In this document: positions 8,073-15,865 of the stretch, in pieces
How positions within the stretch are numbered: position 1 is the first letter of the stretch
Layout of the letters: every line of letters starts with the position of its first letter
Assembly: GCA_036702855.1 (NCBI GenBank)
Contig: DATNQF010000070.1
Span: 1 to 17,647 of the forward strand
Direction: 5' to 3'
DNA length: 17,647 nucleotides
DNA from: JACVSF01 sp036702855
Lineage (GTDB): Bacteria; Cyanobacteriota; Cyanobacteriia; Phormidesmidales; Phormidesmidaceae
The notes under the pieces: generated by a model
Seen by the model: the letters and a program-made list of their open reading frames with translations, nothing else
Databases searched by the model: none
What the model was told of the DNA's origin: nothing
Program-made: the position numbers and the translations under genes

Positions 8073-9365
8073 ATGCGGATTCTCTTTCTTCACCCCAACT
8101 TCCCTGCCCAGTTTCGCCATTTAGCCACAACCTTGGCTCAAGATTCTGCCAATCAAGTGGTCTTTGGCACGATGCGTCAAGAAGGGAGTTTGCCCGGTGT
8201 TCAGAAAGTTATCTACACCCCGTCCCGCGAGGTGAATTTCCAGACCCATCACTATCTACGAACTACTGAAGGAGCCGTTCTACAGGCTCAAGCGGTCTAT
8301 CGAGTTGCCCAGCAGCTTAAGGCCCAGGGATTTGTTCCAGATGTGGTGTACGGTCACTCTGGTTGGGGGCCGATGATGTTTATCAAAGATATTTTTCCTA
8401 AAGCCAGGTTGCACGGCTACTTTGAGTGGTTTTACCATGCTCGCGGTAGTGACTCTGACTTTGACCCAACCGAGCCGTTAGATGCTGATACCGAGCTTCG
8501 TATCCGCATTAAGAATTTGCCGATTTTGAATGATTTGTACAGCTGTGACTGTGGCCTCACCCCAACCCAATGGCAGCGCCAACAGTTTCCCCCTGAATTT
8601 CAACCCAAGCTAAAGGTTCTCCATGACGGCATTGATACTCACTTTTTTCAGCCTGACCCGGCTGCCAAGCTAACGCTGCCTGAGTCTGGGTTGGAGTTGT
8701 CTCTGGCGGATGAGGTAGTCACCTATGCTACACGGGGAATGGAGCCTTACCGCGGCTTTCCTCAAGTAATGGAGGCGGTATCTCTGATTCAGCAACGTCG
8801 TCCCCACTGCCATGTGGTGATTGCGGGCGAAGATCGTGTGGCCTACGGTAAGCAGCGGCCCGACGGCAAGACCTACAAGCAGCACATGCTGGAAACCCTG
8901 CCTTTTGATCTTTCTCGCCTGCACTTTACTGGGCTGCTGCCCTATCGCCAATACCTTCAGTTGCTTCAGGTATCTTCGGCCCATCTTTACCTCACGCGAC
9001 CCTTTGTGCTGTCTTGGTCAATGCTGGAGGCAATGGCTACAGGTTGCGTGGTCATTGGCTCTAGTACTGCCCCTGTGCAGGAAGTGATTCAGGATGGCAA
9101 GAATGGTCTGTTGGTCGATTTTTTCTCGCCGAGTGCGATCGCAGATCGAGTAGACGAAGTGCTGAACCATCCCGATCGAATGCAGGCTCTGCGTCAGCAA
9201 GCTAGAGAAACGATTGTGCAGCAGTACGATTTGACTAATCTATTAGCTCAACACCTGCAATGGCTTCAGGGTAAGGAGCCAGAACCCATGGATAAAGGCA
9301 AGAAGTCGGCAAAGACTAAGTACCCAGGTCGCAAACCTTCAACCAAGGGGTTTGCTTCGTTCTGA
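8073..9365 (+). CDS. Glycosyltransferase family 4 (group 1) protein
   Basis: A 430-residue GT-B fold retaining glycosyltransferase that probably adds a sugar to an envelope or extracellular polysaccharide. Donor and acceptor are unknown. The N-terminal half starts MRILFLHPNFPAQFRHLA, typical of the subgroup with a specialised group-1 N-terminal domain, and includes VVYGHSGWGP at 91-100. The donor-binding half begins near 211. It contains RGMEPYRGF at 221-229, VVIAGEDRVAYG at 248-259 and FVLSWSMLEAMATGC at 311-325. In the usual EX7E motif only the second Glu (E319) is present and the first position is Phe311. I believe this is normal for the subgroup. ATG 8073 begins the typical MRILFLHPNF opening. 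A more upstream TTG start would overlap the protease gene by over 130 bp with unconvincing residues. It lies 16 bp after the M48 gene. The C-terminal tail, from about 405, is basic. Confidence 0.88.
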   Translation: MRILFLHPNFPAQFRHLATTLAQDSANQVVFGTMRQEGSLPGVQKVIYTPSREVNFQTHHYLRTTEGAVLQAQAVYRVAQQLKAQGFVPDVVYGHSGWGPMMFIKDIFPKARLHGYFEWFYHARGSDSDFDPTEPLDADTELRIRIKNLPILNDLYSCDCGLTPTQWQRQQFPPEFQPKLKVLHDGIDTHFFQPDPAAKLTLPESGLELSLADEVVTYATRGMEPYRGFPQVMEAVSLIQQRRPHCHVVIAGEDRVAYGKQRPDGKTYKQHMLETLPFDLSRLHFTGLLPYRQYLQLLQVSSAHLYLTRPFVLSWSMLEAMATGCVVIGSSTAPVQEVIQDGKNGLLVDFFSPSAIADRVDEVLNHPDRMQALRQQARETIVQQYDLTNLLAQHLQWLQGKEPEPMDKGKKSAKTKYPGRKPSTKGFASF

Positions 9366-9382
9366 GGCGCTTGCCCCGTCTG

Positions 9383-9409
9383 TAGGATATCTCAGGATGA
9401 GATGTCCTA
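9383..9409. terminator. Hairpin at the convergent junction of the glycosyltransferase and MocR genes
   Basis: TAGGATATCTC (9383-9393) pairs with GAGATGTCCTA (9399-9409), giving 11 positions with one G-U or A-C pair depending on strand and a 5-base loop. It starts 17 bp after the glycosyltransferase stop, and its right arm contains the TAG stop of the minus-strand MocR gene. A short CTTTTT follows 9 bases downstream on the plus strand. No U-tract follows on the minus strand. It is a likely bidirectional terminator. Confidence 0.5.
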
Positions 9410-10855
9410 TGAACAGTGCTTTTTGAGGATGTTGCCTAACGTGGCAATACCCTGTTCAATGACCTCAGTAGGCTGAGCAAAGCTCAGCCGTAGGGCCGGA
9501 TATCCCTGTTGATCAGCAAAAAAGGCTGAACCTGCGCCGACTAGGAGCTTTTGCTTGGCGGCTTCGTAGCACACCACCTTTAGATCAGTGCTATCCGGCA
9601 ACTGAACCCAGAGGAAAAGCCCTCCTTGGGGTACGGTCCAAGAGATCGTGCCTGGGAGGTGAGCTTCTAAGGCCTTTAACATCACATCCCGGTTTTGAAG
9701 GTTTATGGCCCGCAGCATATTTAAGCGACGGCGGTAGTGTCCGGAGCCTAGGTATTCACTAACGATGGCCTGGGAAACAACTGACACATGGAAATCGTGG
9801 AGCAGCTTGCGCTCTACCAAGGGCTGGTAGAGTGGCCCAGTGATAACGGCATAGCCCACCCGCAGTGCCGGCATCAGCGTTTTGGAAAAGGTCCCTAGGT
9901 AAAGCACCCGATCATGGCGATCCAAAGCTTTGATTGGGGGTGGGGTGGGGCCAAAGCTCAACCATTCGTAAGCATTGTCTTCCACAATCAAGCAGTCATA
10001 TTGATCAGCTAGGTCGAGTAACTGACGGCGATGGCTCAGATCAGTGGTAATGCCTGTGGGGTTGTGCTGCGTGCTGATGGTATAGATTAGCTTGGGTCGA
10101 TGGCTCTGGAGATATTGCTCTAGCAGATCCAGGTTCATGCCGCGCGCCGTCATCGGAATGGCGATGATCCGAGCGCCCACCTGCCGTAACAGAGACAAAT
10201 AGCCATGAAAGGTGGGAGACTCCACTACAACCCAATCGCCAGGCTGAATTAGGTGCTGGGTAATCAGCGAGAGGGCTTGCATGGAGCCGTTTGTAATCAG
10301 CAGGTTTTCGGGCACAAGGGACAGGCCTAGCTGAATTAGAAGCTGAGTGATTTGCGATCGCAACTTCGGCTCGCCCTGAGGATGGTTATGGGTGAACAAC
10401 CGCTCTGCAACCTCTTTGACAGCCCGCCGAGCAATTCGCTGCAAATCTTCTACACCTGACGCTTGGGGAAAGCCAGAGCTGAACTGAATGATATCGGGCT
10501 GTGATTCTGCCTGGAGAATCGCTTGACTGGTTTCAAGAAAGGAAATGTTTTCCTCTCTGGGAATAATGACTTGTTGATCGGGGGCAAACGTGCAGGGTCG
10601 ATTGGGGCTGCGCTGAGCGGGTTGGGTAATGTAATACCCAGCTCCAGGACGAGCTTGAATCAGGCCATCGGCCTCTAATACGCTGTAGGCTTCGACAACT
10701 GTGAGCTTGTTGACGCTGACCGTTTCAGCCATTTGCCGAATAGAGGGCAGGCGATCGCCAGGTTGCAGCCCCCCCAATTGAATCAACTGACGAATGCGGT
10801 TTCGGAGTTGAAGATAAACGGGTTCTTCAGATTTGCGATCAACAGCAACTTTCAC
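9407..10855 (-). CDS. MocR-type regulator: GntR DNA-binding domain fused to a PLP aminotransferase-like domain
   Basis: A 482-residue fusion of the MocR/PdxR/GabR class. A GntR-type winged helix-turn-helix occupies about 9-78, with the LQPGDRLPSIRQMAE and VSVNKLTVVEAYSVLEADG signatures. A fold-type I aminotransferase domain covers about 115-482. Its cofactor-binding set is complete: Asn265 in STQHNPTG, Asp293 in VEDNAY, the Schiff-base Lys325 in GTFSKTLMP and Arg332. In this family the domain usually senses an amino-acid or vitamin B6 ligand, and some members are catalytic enzymes. The ligand is not evident here. The GTG start at 10855 is supported by GAGGTG five bases upstream. It diverges from the small gene at 11064 across a region with three copies of a 10-bp motif, which suggests autoregulation and possible control of that neighbour. 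A HIP1 site lies in the DNA-binding domain. Confidence 0.9.
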   Translation of the reverse strand: MKVAVDRKSEEPVYLQLRNRIRQLIQLGGLQPGDRLPSIRQMAETVSVNKLTVVEAYSVLEADGLIQARPGAGYYITQPAQRSPNRPCTFAPDQQVIIPREENISFLETSQAILQAESQPDIIQFSSGFPQASGVEDLQRIARRAVKEVAERLFTHNHPQGEPKLRSQITQLLIQLGLSLVPENLLITNGSMQALSLITQHLIQPGDWVVVESPTFHGYLSLLRQVGARIIAIPMTARGMNLDLLEQYLQSHRPKLIYTISTQHNPTGITTDLSHRRQLLDLADQYDCLIVEDNAYEWLSFGPTPPPIKALDRHDRVLYLGTFSKTLMPALRVGYAVITGPLYQPLVERKLLHDFHVSVVSQAIVSEYLGSGHYRRRLNMLRAINLQNRDVMLKALEAHLPGTISWTVPQGGLFLWVQLPDSTDLKVVCYEAAKQKLLVGAGSAFFADQQGYPALRLSFAQPTEVIEQGIATLGNILKKHCS

Positions 10856-10922
10856 GGGAGCACCTCAGCGAAGGTCAGCGATCAGGCTCTTGGTGTCACT
10901 CTAGACGACTTTCTCAAGCAGT

Positions 10923-10983
10923 AGCTAGTACAGTTTTGTCTAGTTTTAACAGTACAGTTTTATTTTCTGAAACTGTACTAGCT
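10923..10983. promoter_or_regulatory. Three-copy operator, probable MocR-regulator binding region
   Basis: AGTACAGTTT occurs at 10927-10936 and again at 10951-10960 in direct orientation, 24 bp apart, and as its reverse complement AAACTGTACT at 10970-10979. The outer copies extend to a perfect 14-bp inverted repeat: AGCTAGTACAGTTT (10923-10936) with AAACTGTACTAGCT (10970-10983). The cluster lies 68-128 bp upstream of the MocR GTG start and about 80 bp before the divergent small gene. MocR-family regulators often bind paired direct repeats with an added inverted copy, so this is a strong operator candidate. The weak plus-strand promoter TTGTCT (10936-10941) and TTTATT (10960-10965), 18 bp apart, would overlap the sites. 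Confidence 0.65.
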
Positions 10984-11063
10984 GAATTTGCTTTTTTTGT
11001 ACCTTCTCCGACCTCCCAAGGGTGATCCACAGTAGAGGAGCCCTTCAGTTGAGAGGCCCTTTC

Positions 11064-11363
11064 ATGAGAGCTTTTGATACCGAGTCCCCCCAATTTCATT
11101 CTCTGTCTGCTTCTGTTCAAGCCCAGAGAACTCAAAGTCAGAGAACCGTGAAGGGGGCAAAAAACTCAACATTTCATCAAATTCTTGAGCAGGTTCTGGA
11201 CTGCCTTTCTCCTAATCAGGAGCCGCGCGTTCATTGCCGCCAAAACCGTCAAGGAAAGACAGTGTGGATTGTGCACGACCCATCTAGTCAGACCACGCGG
11301 CAGTTTGGCTCAGAGCACGAAGTCCGAGTTTGGCTGGAGCAGCGATACTACCAAGAGATGTGA
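11064..11363 (+). CDS. Small hypothetical protein divergent from the MocR gene (99 aa)
   Basis: Not recognised as a named family. The N-terminal 35 residues are Ser/Gln-rich and look disordered. The rest (about 37-99) looks like a compact alpha/beta domain: a helix FHQILEQVLDCL, a strand-rich VHCRQNRQGKTVWIVHD that resembles a small beta-hairpin, then a helix ending VRVWLEQRYYQEM. There is no signal peptide or membrane segment. I chose ATG 11064, which has AGAGG seven bases upstream. An upstream GTG at 11022 would add 14 residues. It is transcribed away from the MocR-type regulator across the three-copy motif, so co-regulation with that gene is a reasonable inference. The 129-bp gap before the PhzF gene on the same strand contains a leader-like hairpin, so co-transcription is uncertain. 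Confidence 0.6.
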   Translation: MRAFDTESPQFHSLSASVQAQRTQSQRTVKGAKNSTFHQILEQVLDCLSPNQEPRVHCRQNRQGKTVWIVHDPSSQTTRQFGSEHEVRVWLEQRYYQEM

Positions 11364-11411
11364 TAGCAAATGTTCTTTGATTGAGCCATGACGAATGGCT
11401 AATCTTATGTA

Positions 11412-11447
11412 GAGAGGGCAAGGATTTTTAAGGATCTATTGCCTCTC
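11412..11447 (+). other. Bulged hairpin upstream of the PhzF gene
   Basis: GAGAGGGCAA (11412-11421) pairs with TTGCCTCTC (11439-11447) apart from one bulged G. It ends 45 bases before the PhzF start. A smaller stem, AGCCAT with ATGGCT (11384-11400), lies just before it, after the stop of the small gene. Either could weakly terminate the upstream transcript. No U-tract follows the first, and the second is followed by AATCTTATG. Confidence 0.35.
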
Positions 11448-11492
11448 GGCACGTTCAGCAAGTTTCTCTAACCCTTCAGTTTGGTGCTGCCC

Positions 11493-12287
11493 ATGACTCA
11501 ACCCATCATTCAAGTGGATGCCTTTACAGATAAACCCTTTGCGGGCAACCCTGCGGCGGTGTGTGTCATGTCTAGCGCTGCTGATGCGGGCTGGATGCAG
11601 GCGGTGGCTGCCGAAATGAACCTGTCAGAGACAGCTTTTTTGTATCCCGTTGAGGATGGCTTTCACCTGCGCTGGTTTACCCCATCTGCCGAAGTGGACC
11701 TCTGCGGTCATGCCACGCTAGCGGCGGCCCATACGCTTTGGACAGAGGGGCATTTGGGGGCAGATCAAGAGGCCCGGTTTCAAACCCGTAGTGGATTGCT
11801 GACCGCTACTCAATCCGGGGAATGGATTACCTTGAACTTTCCCAGCAATCCCGTTGCACCCACGGATCTGTCTACCGATCTGCTAAAGGCGCTACGGGGC
11901 TTAGTGCCCAAGTTCATTGGTCGGGATGCCAAGAATTTCTTGTTGGAGTTGGAGACCGAGACTGAGGTTCGCGAACTTGATCCGGACTTTAGCTTGTTGG
12001 CTAACCTACCGATTCAGGGCGTAATTGTGACCAGCCGAGCCGAGCCTGGTGGGTTTGATTTTGTCTCGCGCTACTTTGCGCCTGCTATCGGCGTGAACGA
12101 AGATCCAGTGACTGGATCTGCTCATTGTTCACTAGCTCCCTACTGGCAGGAACAATTGGGGAAATCCCAGTTTTTGGCTTACCAGGCTTCGGCACGGGGT
12201 GGGGTCATGAAAGTGCGTTGTGAAGAAGATAGAGTCTACCTAAGTGGCCAAGCTATAACCGTGATGCGGGGAACGTTAGCGTGCTAG
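11493..12287 (+). CDS. PhzF-family isomerase/epimerase-like protein
   Basis: A 264-residue protein of the PhzF / diaminopimelate epimerase-like fold, named for the phenazine isomerase. Most chromosomal members have unknown substrates. It opens with the family pattern IIQVDAFTDKPFAGNPAAVC (5-24). MNLSETAFL at 42-50 carries the catalytic Glu46. RWFTPSAEVDLCGHAT at 60-75 and DPVTGSAHCSLA at 204-215 match the two active-site signatures. No key residue is missing. There is no phenazine biosynthesis cluster nearby, so phenazine synthesis is not implied. The ATG at 11493 places the conserved opening at the N-terminus. A TTG at 11481 is possible but adds only four residues. The gene is convergent with the SH3-domain lipoprotein gene. 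Confidence 0.9.
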   Translation: MTQPIIQVDAFTDKPFAGNPAAVCVMSSAADAGWMQAVAAEMNLSETAFLYPVEDGFHLRWFTPSAEVDLCGHATLAAAHTLWTEGHLGADQEARFQTRSGLLTATQSGEWITLNFPSNPVAPTDLSTDLLKALRGLVPKFIGRDAKNFLLELETETEVRELDPDFSLLANLPIQGVIVTSRAEPGGFDFVSRYFAPAIGVNEDPVTGSAHCSLAPYWQEQLGKSQFLAYQASARGGVMKVRCEEDRVYLSGQAITVMRGTLAC

Positions 12288-12302
12288 AGGGATGAGAACT
12301 CT

Positions 12303-12329
12303 CTAAGGCTGCGCTATTTCAAGCCTTAG
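12303..12329. terminator. Hairpin at the convergent junction of the PhzF and SH3-lipoprotein genes
   Basis: CTAAGGCT (12303-12310) pairs perfectly with AGCCTTAG (12322-12329) around an 11-base loop, within the 48-bp gap between the convergent genes. There is no T-tract on either side. It is likely to mark transcript ends for both directions. Confidence 0.4.
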
Positions 12330-12335
12330 CATCCA

Positions 12336-13088
12336 TTATTGGGCGCGCTCGAATTTAATTACCTGTTCGCCGTCGAGTTGGGTGTACTCGCCCTTCTTGA
12401 CCTGGTACATCGCTAGCGTGCCGTCATTGATGTGATATTGATAGTCGCCGTTAATGGCAACGTAGGTGCCCTGATTTCTGACCACTTGGTTTAGAACTAG
12501 CGATTGCTGAGTTTGCTTGTCGGTGCCAACGTAACGCAGGCTGCCACCCGCATCGCAGATGTAGACCAGAAAGGTTTTGGTTTCAAAGAAAGCTTCCTGC
12601 TTGTCGCTGCCACAATTAGCAGTGCTGACGGCTGTAGAACCTGTGCCGCCTGCCGCTTGGTCCTTGGTAGCTATAAAGTCACCCCGCACCCAGCCTTCAG
12701 TTTCGGACTGAACAAACTTGGCGTAGTACCAGGTGTACCCTCCCTCTCCTTCCACAAGCTGTAGCAGGTAAACTTCGTTCCCAGACACACCGTAGCCGAG
12801 AGAATCAGCCTCGGTACTGGGTTGCGATCGCAGATTAACCTGAGCATCTGCCTCTTCAGCCGTTAAAGAGGCCATCCTAGGTGGATTAATGGGGGTGCCC
12901 ACTGACAGAGGAATAGCAGGAGTTGGGGTGGGCGTCGGTGCTGATGAAGCGCTGTTAACGACCGTTGCCGCCGCAGGCACTGTCTGTGCCCCCTGTTGAG
13001 TTTGGGTCGAGTTGCGGCATCCCACCATGCCAAAACTCAGTAATACTGCCCAGCCAAACGCATATAAATTCTTCCGGGATTGAACCAT
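12336..13088 (-). CDS. Probable lipoprotein with SH3-like domain
   Basis: A 250-residue predicted envelope lipoprotein. The N-terminus has basic residues, a hydrophobic stretch (about 8-20) and FGMVGC at 19-24, a lipobox-like site with Cys24 and Met instead of the usual Leu at -3. A Pro/Thr/Ala-rich linker (about 40-65) precedes a bacterial SH3-like domain at about 81-142, with AQVNLRSQPS near its start and GWVRGDFI near its end. The C-terminal 100 residues form a second, unassigned domain with two cysteines (about 159 and 178) that might form a disulfide bond. SH3-like domains of this kind often bind peptidoglycan or cell-wall ligands, but nothing here identifies the ligand. I chose ATG 13088. 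A GTG at 13100 would add four residues, with a purine-rich stretch directly touching it. It follows the WG-repeat lipoprotein gene on the same strand with about 150 bp between. Confidence 0.75.
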   Translation of the reverse strand: MVQSRKNLYAFGWAVLLSFGMVGCRNSTQTQQGAQTVPAAATVVNSASSAPTPTPTPAIPLSVGTPINPPRMASLTAEEADAQVNLRSQPSTEADSLGYGVSGNEVYLLQLVEGEGGYTWYYAKFVQSETEGWVRGDFIATKDQAAGGTGSTAVSTANCGSDKQEAFFETKTFLVYICDAGGSLRYVGTDKQTQQSLVLNQVVRNQGTYVAINGDYQYHINDGTLAMYQVKKGEYTQLDGEQVIKFERAQ

Positions 13089-13240
13089 CGCCTTTCCCAC
13101 CCTTCCTACGCCAGAATGCTACACCATGAAGGGGCATTTAAGCGTGCTCTGGAGCCATCTATTTTATGCCAGCGCCTTGGCTGAGCGGGTATACCGTGAA
13201 TGTCGCCACGATTCTTGTTGGATAGAGCAGTTTTTCTTTA

Positions 13241-14356
13241 TTAGTGAGAGTTAGTACTTGTTAGCAGGTTGCCTTCTCGGTCAATAAAACCCCATTGGTT
13301 GTTCATCTGAACCCGAGCAAAGCCTTCTGAAAAGCGCCCTGCATTCGAAAAGCTCGGCTCTACAACCCAATCTCCAGCCCGGTCGATGAAGCCGTATAGC
13401 CCTCCCGCTTGCACCGCCGCTAACCCTTCTGAAAAATCGGCAGCATAGTCAAATTGAGGCTCGATGACAACTTTCCCCGTAGGATCTAGGTAACCCCACT
13501 TGCCGTTGAGCAGTACGACAGCCAACCCGTCCGAAAAGTCGGAGGCAAAGTCGAGGGTAAAGTCGATGACGACCTTGCCGTTAGGGTCGATAAAGCCAAA
13601 TTCACTGCCTTGACGCACTCGGGCTAGCCCGTCCGAAAAGCTAAAGGCCCCGTCGTAAGCAGGTGCGATCGCAACTTTGCCATCCCTGCCTAAATAGCCA
13701 TACTTTCCGCCCTGCTTAAATACCGCAAGGGATCCTGAAAAGCTCCAGGCATCAGAATATTGGGGATCCATAACAAACTGACCAGAGGCATTGACATAGC
13801 CATAGACATCCCCTGACTTAACAACAGCTACGCCGCTGGAGAAGCTCTCTGCCAGATCAAACTGAGGCTCAATGACCCATTCTCCCTGGTGGTTGATAAA
13901 GCCGTACCGATTGCTTCCCTTAACTGCCGCTAACCCTTCTGAGAAAGGCTTAGCTTGCTGAAACTTCACTTCAATTGCCCAATCGCCCGAGCGATCAATA
14001 TAGCCATAGAAATCGCCTACACGAGCCACAGCCAAGTCTTCGGCATAGTCCGTGGCAACAGTGACGTTCTGATCTACCACGCTAATAACTTGACTACCGC
14101 TGTTATCGATGTATCCCACTTGTTCACCTGTGCGGACCATGGCGACCCCTCCTGAAAAGTCAGAGGCAACTTCAAATAGCAAGGGGCTGGTCATACGGTC
14201 TAAACGCTGAACATCAGGTTCTATGAACTCTACCACTGACGCTGTCTTGTTCGGAACCGCTGCACGCTCCAAGGTGCAGCCTCCTAACCCTCCCAGAAGC
14301 GGCAAGCCTAACAGACTTAATTGCAGCCAGTTTATGCCGTACTGTGAGGTCCGCAT
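13241..14356 (-). CDS. WG-repeat lipoprotein
   Basis: A 371-residue protein with a signal sequence and lipobox LGGC at 24-27 (Cys27), followed by about nine tandem repeats of roughly 34 residues from about residue 60 to the C-terminus. Each unit has the form F-S-x-G-L-A-x-V, then Y/F-G-Y/F-I, then a G-D/K-W/V-V-I-E-P-x-F tail, the pattern of WG (KWG) repeats. Such repeats form beta-rich scaffolds of unknown function in many bacteria. The canonical Trp of WG is mostly replaced by Tyr or Phe here. Two units keep Trp (NGKWGYLD and NNQWGFID). The ATG at 14356 has AAGGAG seven bases upstream, a strong start. It is probably an outer-membrane or periplasmic-facing lipoprotein. It lies upstream of the SH3-domain lipoprotein gene on the same strand, suggesting related envelope roles. 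Confidence 0.88.
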   Translation of the reverse strand: MRTSQYGINWLQLSLLGLPLLGGLGGCTLERAAVPNKTASVVEFIEPDVQRLDRMTSPLLFEVASDFSGGVAMVRTGEQVGYIDNSGSQVISVVDQNVTVATDYAEDLAVARVGDFYGYIDRSGDWAIEVKFQQAKPFSEGLAAVKGSNRYGFINHQGEWVIEPQFDLAESFSSGVAVVKSGDVYGYVNASGQFVMDPQYSDAWSFSGSLAVFKQGGKYGYLGRDGKVAIAPAYDGAFSFSDGLARVRQGSEFGFIDPNGKVVIDFTLDFASDFSDGLAVVLLNGKWGYLDPTGKVVIEPQFDYAADFSEGLAAVQAGGLYGFIDRAGDWVVEPSFSNAGRFSEGFARVQMNNQWGFIDREGNLLTSTNSH

Positions 14357-14742
14357 ACAGACTCCTTAGCATTAGAGGACGAGAAATAATTAAGACTGAC
14401 CCTGCCTGCTTTCCACGATGGCTTGCTCTCTCTGGCAGCAGGTAAAAAGACACAAAAGCTTTTAGTTTGCGAAAATCACCGGAACGGGATAACTTTTCAG
14501 CAGCAAACGTTGCAAATATCGTTAGCGAAGATCTTTACTATGTTTGCCGTTGGACTGACCTGACGTCGCTCCGATGATGGACTGCTGCCTCTCTCTTCTG
14601 GGGTAGAGACTGGGAATGTTCTCCTGAATCCTTTGCTTACTGTTTTACGGGCGATGCTAAGGAAGGATAATTCGTTTATTGTTTAGCGCGATAGATTGCC
14701 TGTAAGCGCAATAAAGTTGACTAACAGGGAGGTTCACTGCCC
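14357..14742. other. 386-bp divergent intergenic region
   Basis: No credible gene lies here. It must hold promoters for the WG-repeat gene to the left and the desuccinylase-like gene to the right. On the right side, TTTACG (14644-14649) and GATAAT (14666-14671), 16 bp apart, form a reasonable promoter, leaving a leader of about 65-70 bases before the TTG start. I do not see a tRNA, small-RNA terminator or obvious riboswitch. Confidence 0.45.
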
Positions 14743-15846
14743 TTGAAAGATAGTGATAGGCTAGGTGGTCTTTTTCCCATTGGCAGCGCACACACCGTGC
14801 CCGCGTCTACGCCTGAGCGCACACCGCATTTGCCCTCTTCAGATACCGAGGCTGCCTCTATCGAACAGCCTTCCCTCCAGCCCACAACCTCTCTGACCGT
14901 GGCAGGTGAAACTGTACTTCCAGGGCGACGGCTGAAGATCGATATCCCAGTTGCTCGCTTGACGACAGGAGTGCTGCTGTCGCTGCCAGTTACGGTGATT
15001 AACGGTCGTAGACCAGGGCCAAAGCTTTGGCTCAGTGCCGCCATTCACGGGGATGAGTTAAATGGGGTCGAAATCATTCGCCGTGTCACCAAGTCGCTCA
15101 AGCCCACCCAACTGAGTGGAGCTGTCATTGCAGTTCCCGTAGTTAACATTTTTGGGCTACTAGAACAATCTCGCTATTTACCCGACCGCCGTGACTTGAA
15201 CCGATCGTTTCCAGGCTCGATGCGGGGTTCTTTGGCCGCTCGCTTAGCAGCTCTGTTTATGCGCGAAGTGGTCAGTCAGTGTACCCACGGCATTGATCTA
15301 CACACTGCCGCCATTCACCGGATTAACCTGCCTCAGATTCGGGCCAACTTGGAAGATCCAGAAACGTATGCGTTTGCCAAAGCCTTTGGTGCCCCAATTA
15401 TCATTCATGCCTCGATTCGGGACGGCTCCTTGCGGCAGGCTGCCGCTAAACGCAACATCCCCACGCTGCTCTTTGAGGCAGGAGAGGCTTTGCGCTTCAA
15501 CGAAAGTGCAATTCAAGTGGGTGTTGAGGGTATTTATCGGGCCATGGCTCACTTAGGCATGAGGTCCTTGCCGGATTCGCCTGACCCTGTCTTGCAGCTA
15601 GAAACTCGCAATACCAAGTGGGTTCGAGCTTCTCGGGGAGGGCTGTGGCATCGGGAAGTGCAGTTGGGCGAACCTGTCAAAAAGCGCCAACGCCTTGGCT
15701 TTATCTCGGATGCCTTTGGAGAACGTCCTGCAACAATTCATAGTGCACTCGATGGCCTGGTGATCGGCCACAGTCAAAACCCTTTGGTTAATCAGGGAGA
15801 TGCTCTGGTTCATATTGCTGCTGCAGACCTTAATTCAGACGATTGA
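14743..15846 (+). CDS. Succinylglutamate desuccinylase/aspartoacylase-family zinc hydrolase
   Basis: A 367-residue member of the M14-like zinc carboxypeptidase superfamily, AstE/AspA subfamily. These enzymes cleave N-acyl amino acids or related amides in the cytoplasm. The exact substrate is not known. The zinc-binding HxxE is HGDE at 102-105 and the third ligand is His187 in GIDLHTAA. The substrate-recognition DLNRSFPG is at 151-158 and the catalytic Glu245 is in LLFEAG. A C-terminal beta-rich extension (about 280-367) is usual for the family. The first 50 residues are poorly structured and Ser/Thr/Pro-rich. The TTG start at 14743 is supported by GGGAGG about 9 bases upstream. No in-frame ATG precedes the conserved core, and a later start would lose only the disordered tail. 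It is followed by glcF 110 bp downstream, with no evident functional link. Confidence 0.83.
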   Translation: MKDSDRLGGLFPIGSAHTVPASTPERTPHLPSSDTEAASIEQPSLQPTTSLTVAGETVLPGRRLKIDIPVARLTTGVLLSLPVTVINGRRPGPKLWLSAAIHGDELNGVEIIRRVTKSLKPTQLSGAVIAVPVVNIFGLLEQSRYLPDRRDLNRSFPGSMRGSLAARLAALFMREVVSQCTHGIDLHTAAIHRINLPQIRANLEDPETYAFAKAFGAPIIIHASIRDGSLRQAAAKRNIPTLLFEAGEALRFNESAIQVGVEGIYRAMAHLGMRSLPDSPDPVLQLETRNTKWVRASRGGLWHREVQLGEPVKKRQRLGFISDAFGERPATIHSALDGLVIGHSQNPLVNQGDALVHIAAADLNSDD

Positions 15847-15865
15847 ATATTTAATCTGGCAGGAA

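Noticed and set aside
11493..12287. Phenazine biosynthesis cluster suggested by the PhzF protein
   Set aside because: No other phz gene is nearby, and PhzF-family members are common in genomes without phenazine synthesis.
13101..13240. A tRNA-like stretch (GGCTGAGCGGG near 13181) upstream of the SH3-lipoprotein gene
   Set aside because: No T-arm GGTTCGA, anticodon stem or acceptor pairing could be found around it.
14214..14453. A 79-codon minus-strand open frame overlapping the start of the WG-repeat gene
   Set aside because: It overlaps the well-supported lipoprotein start and signal peptide in another frame, and the product has no recognisable features.
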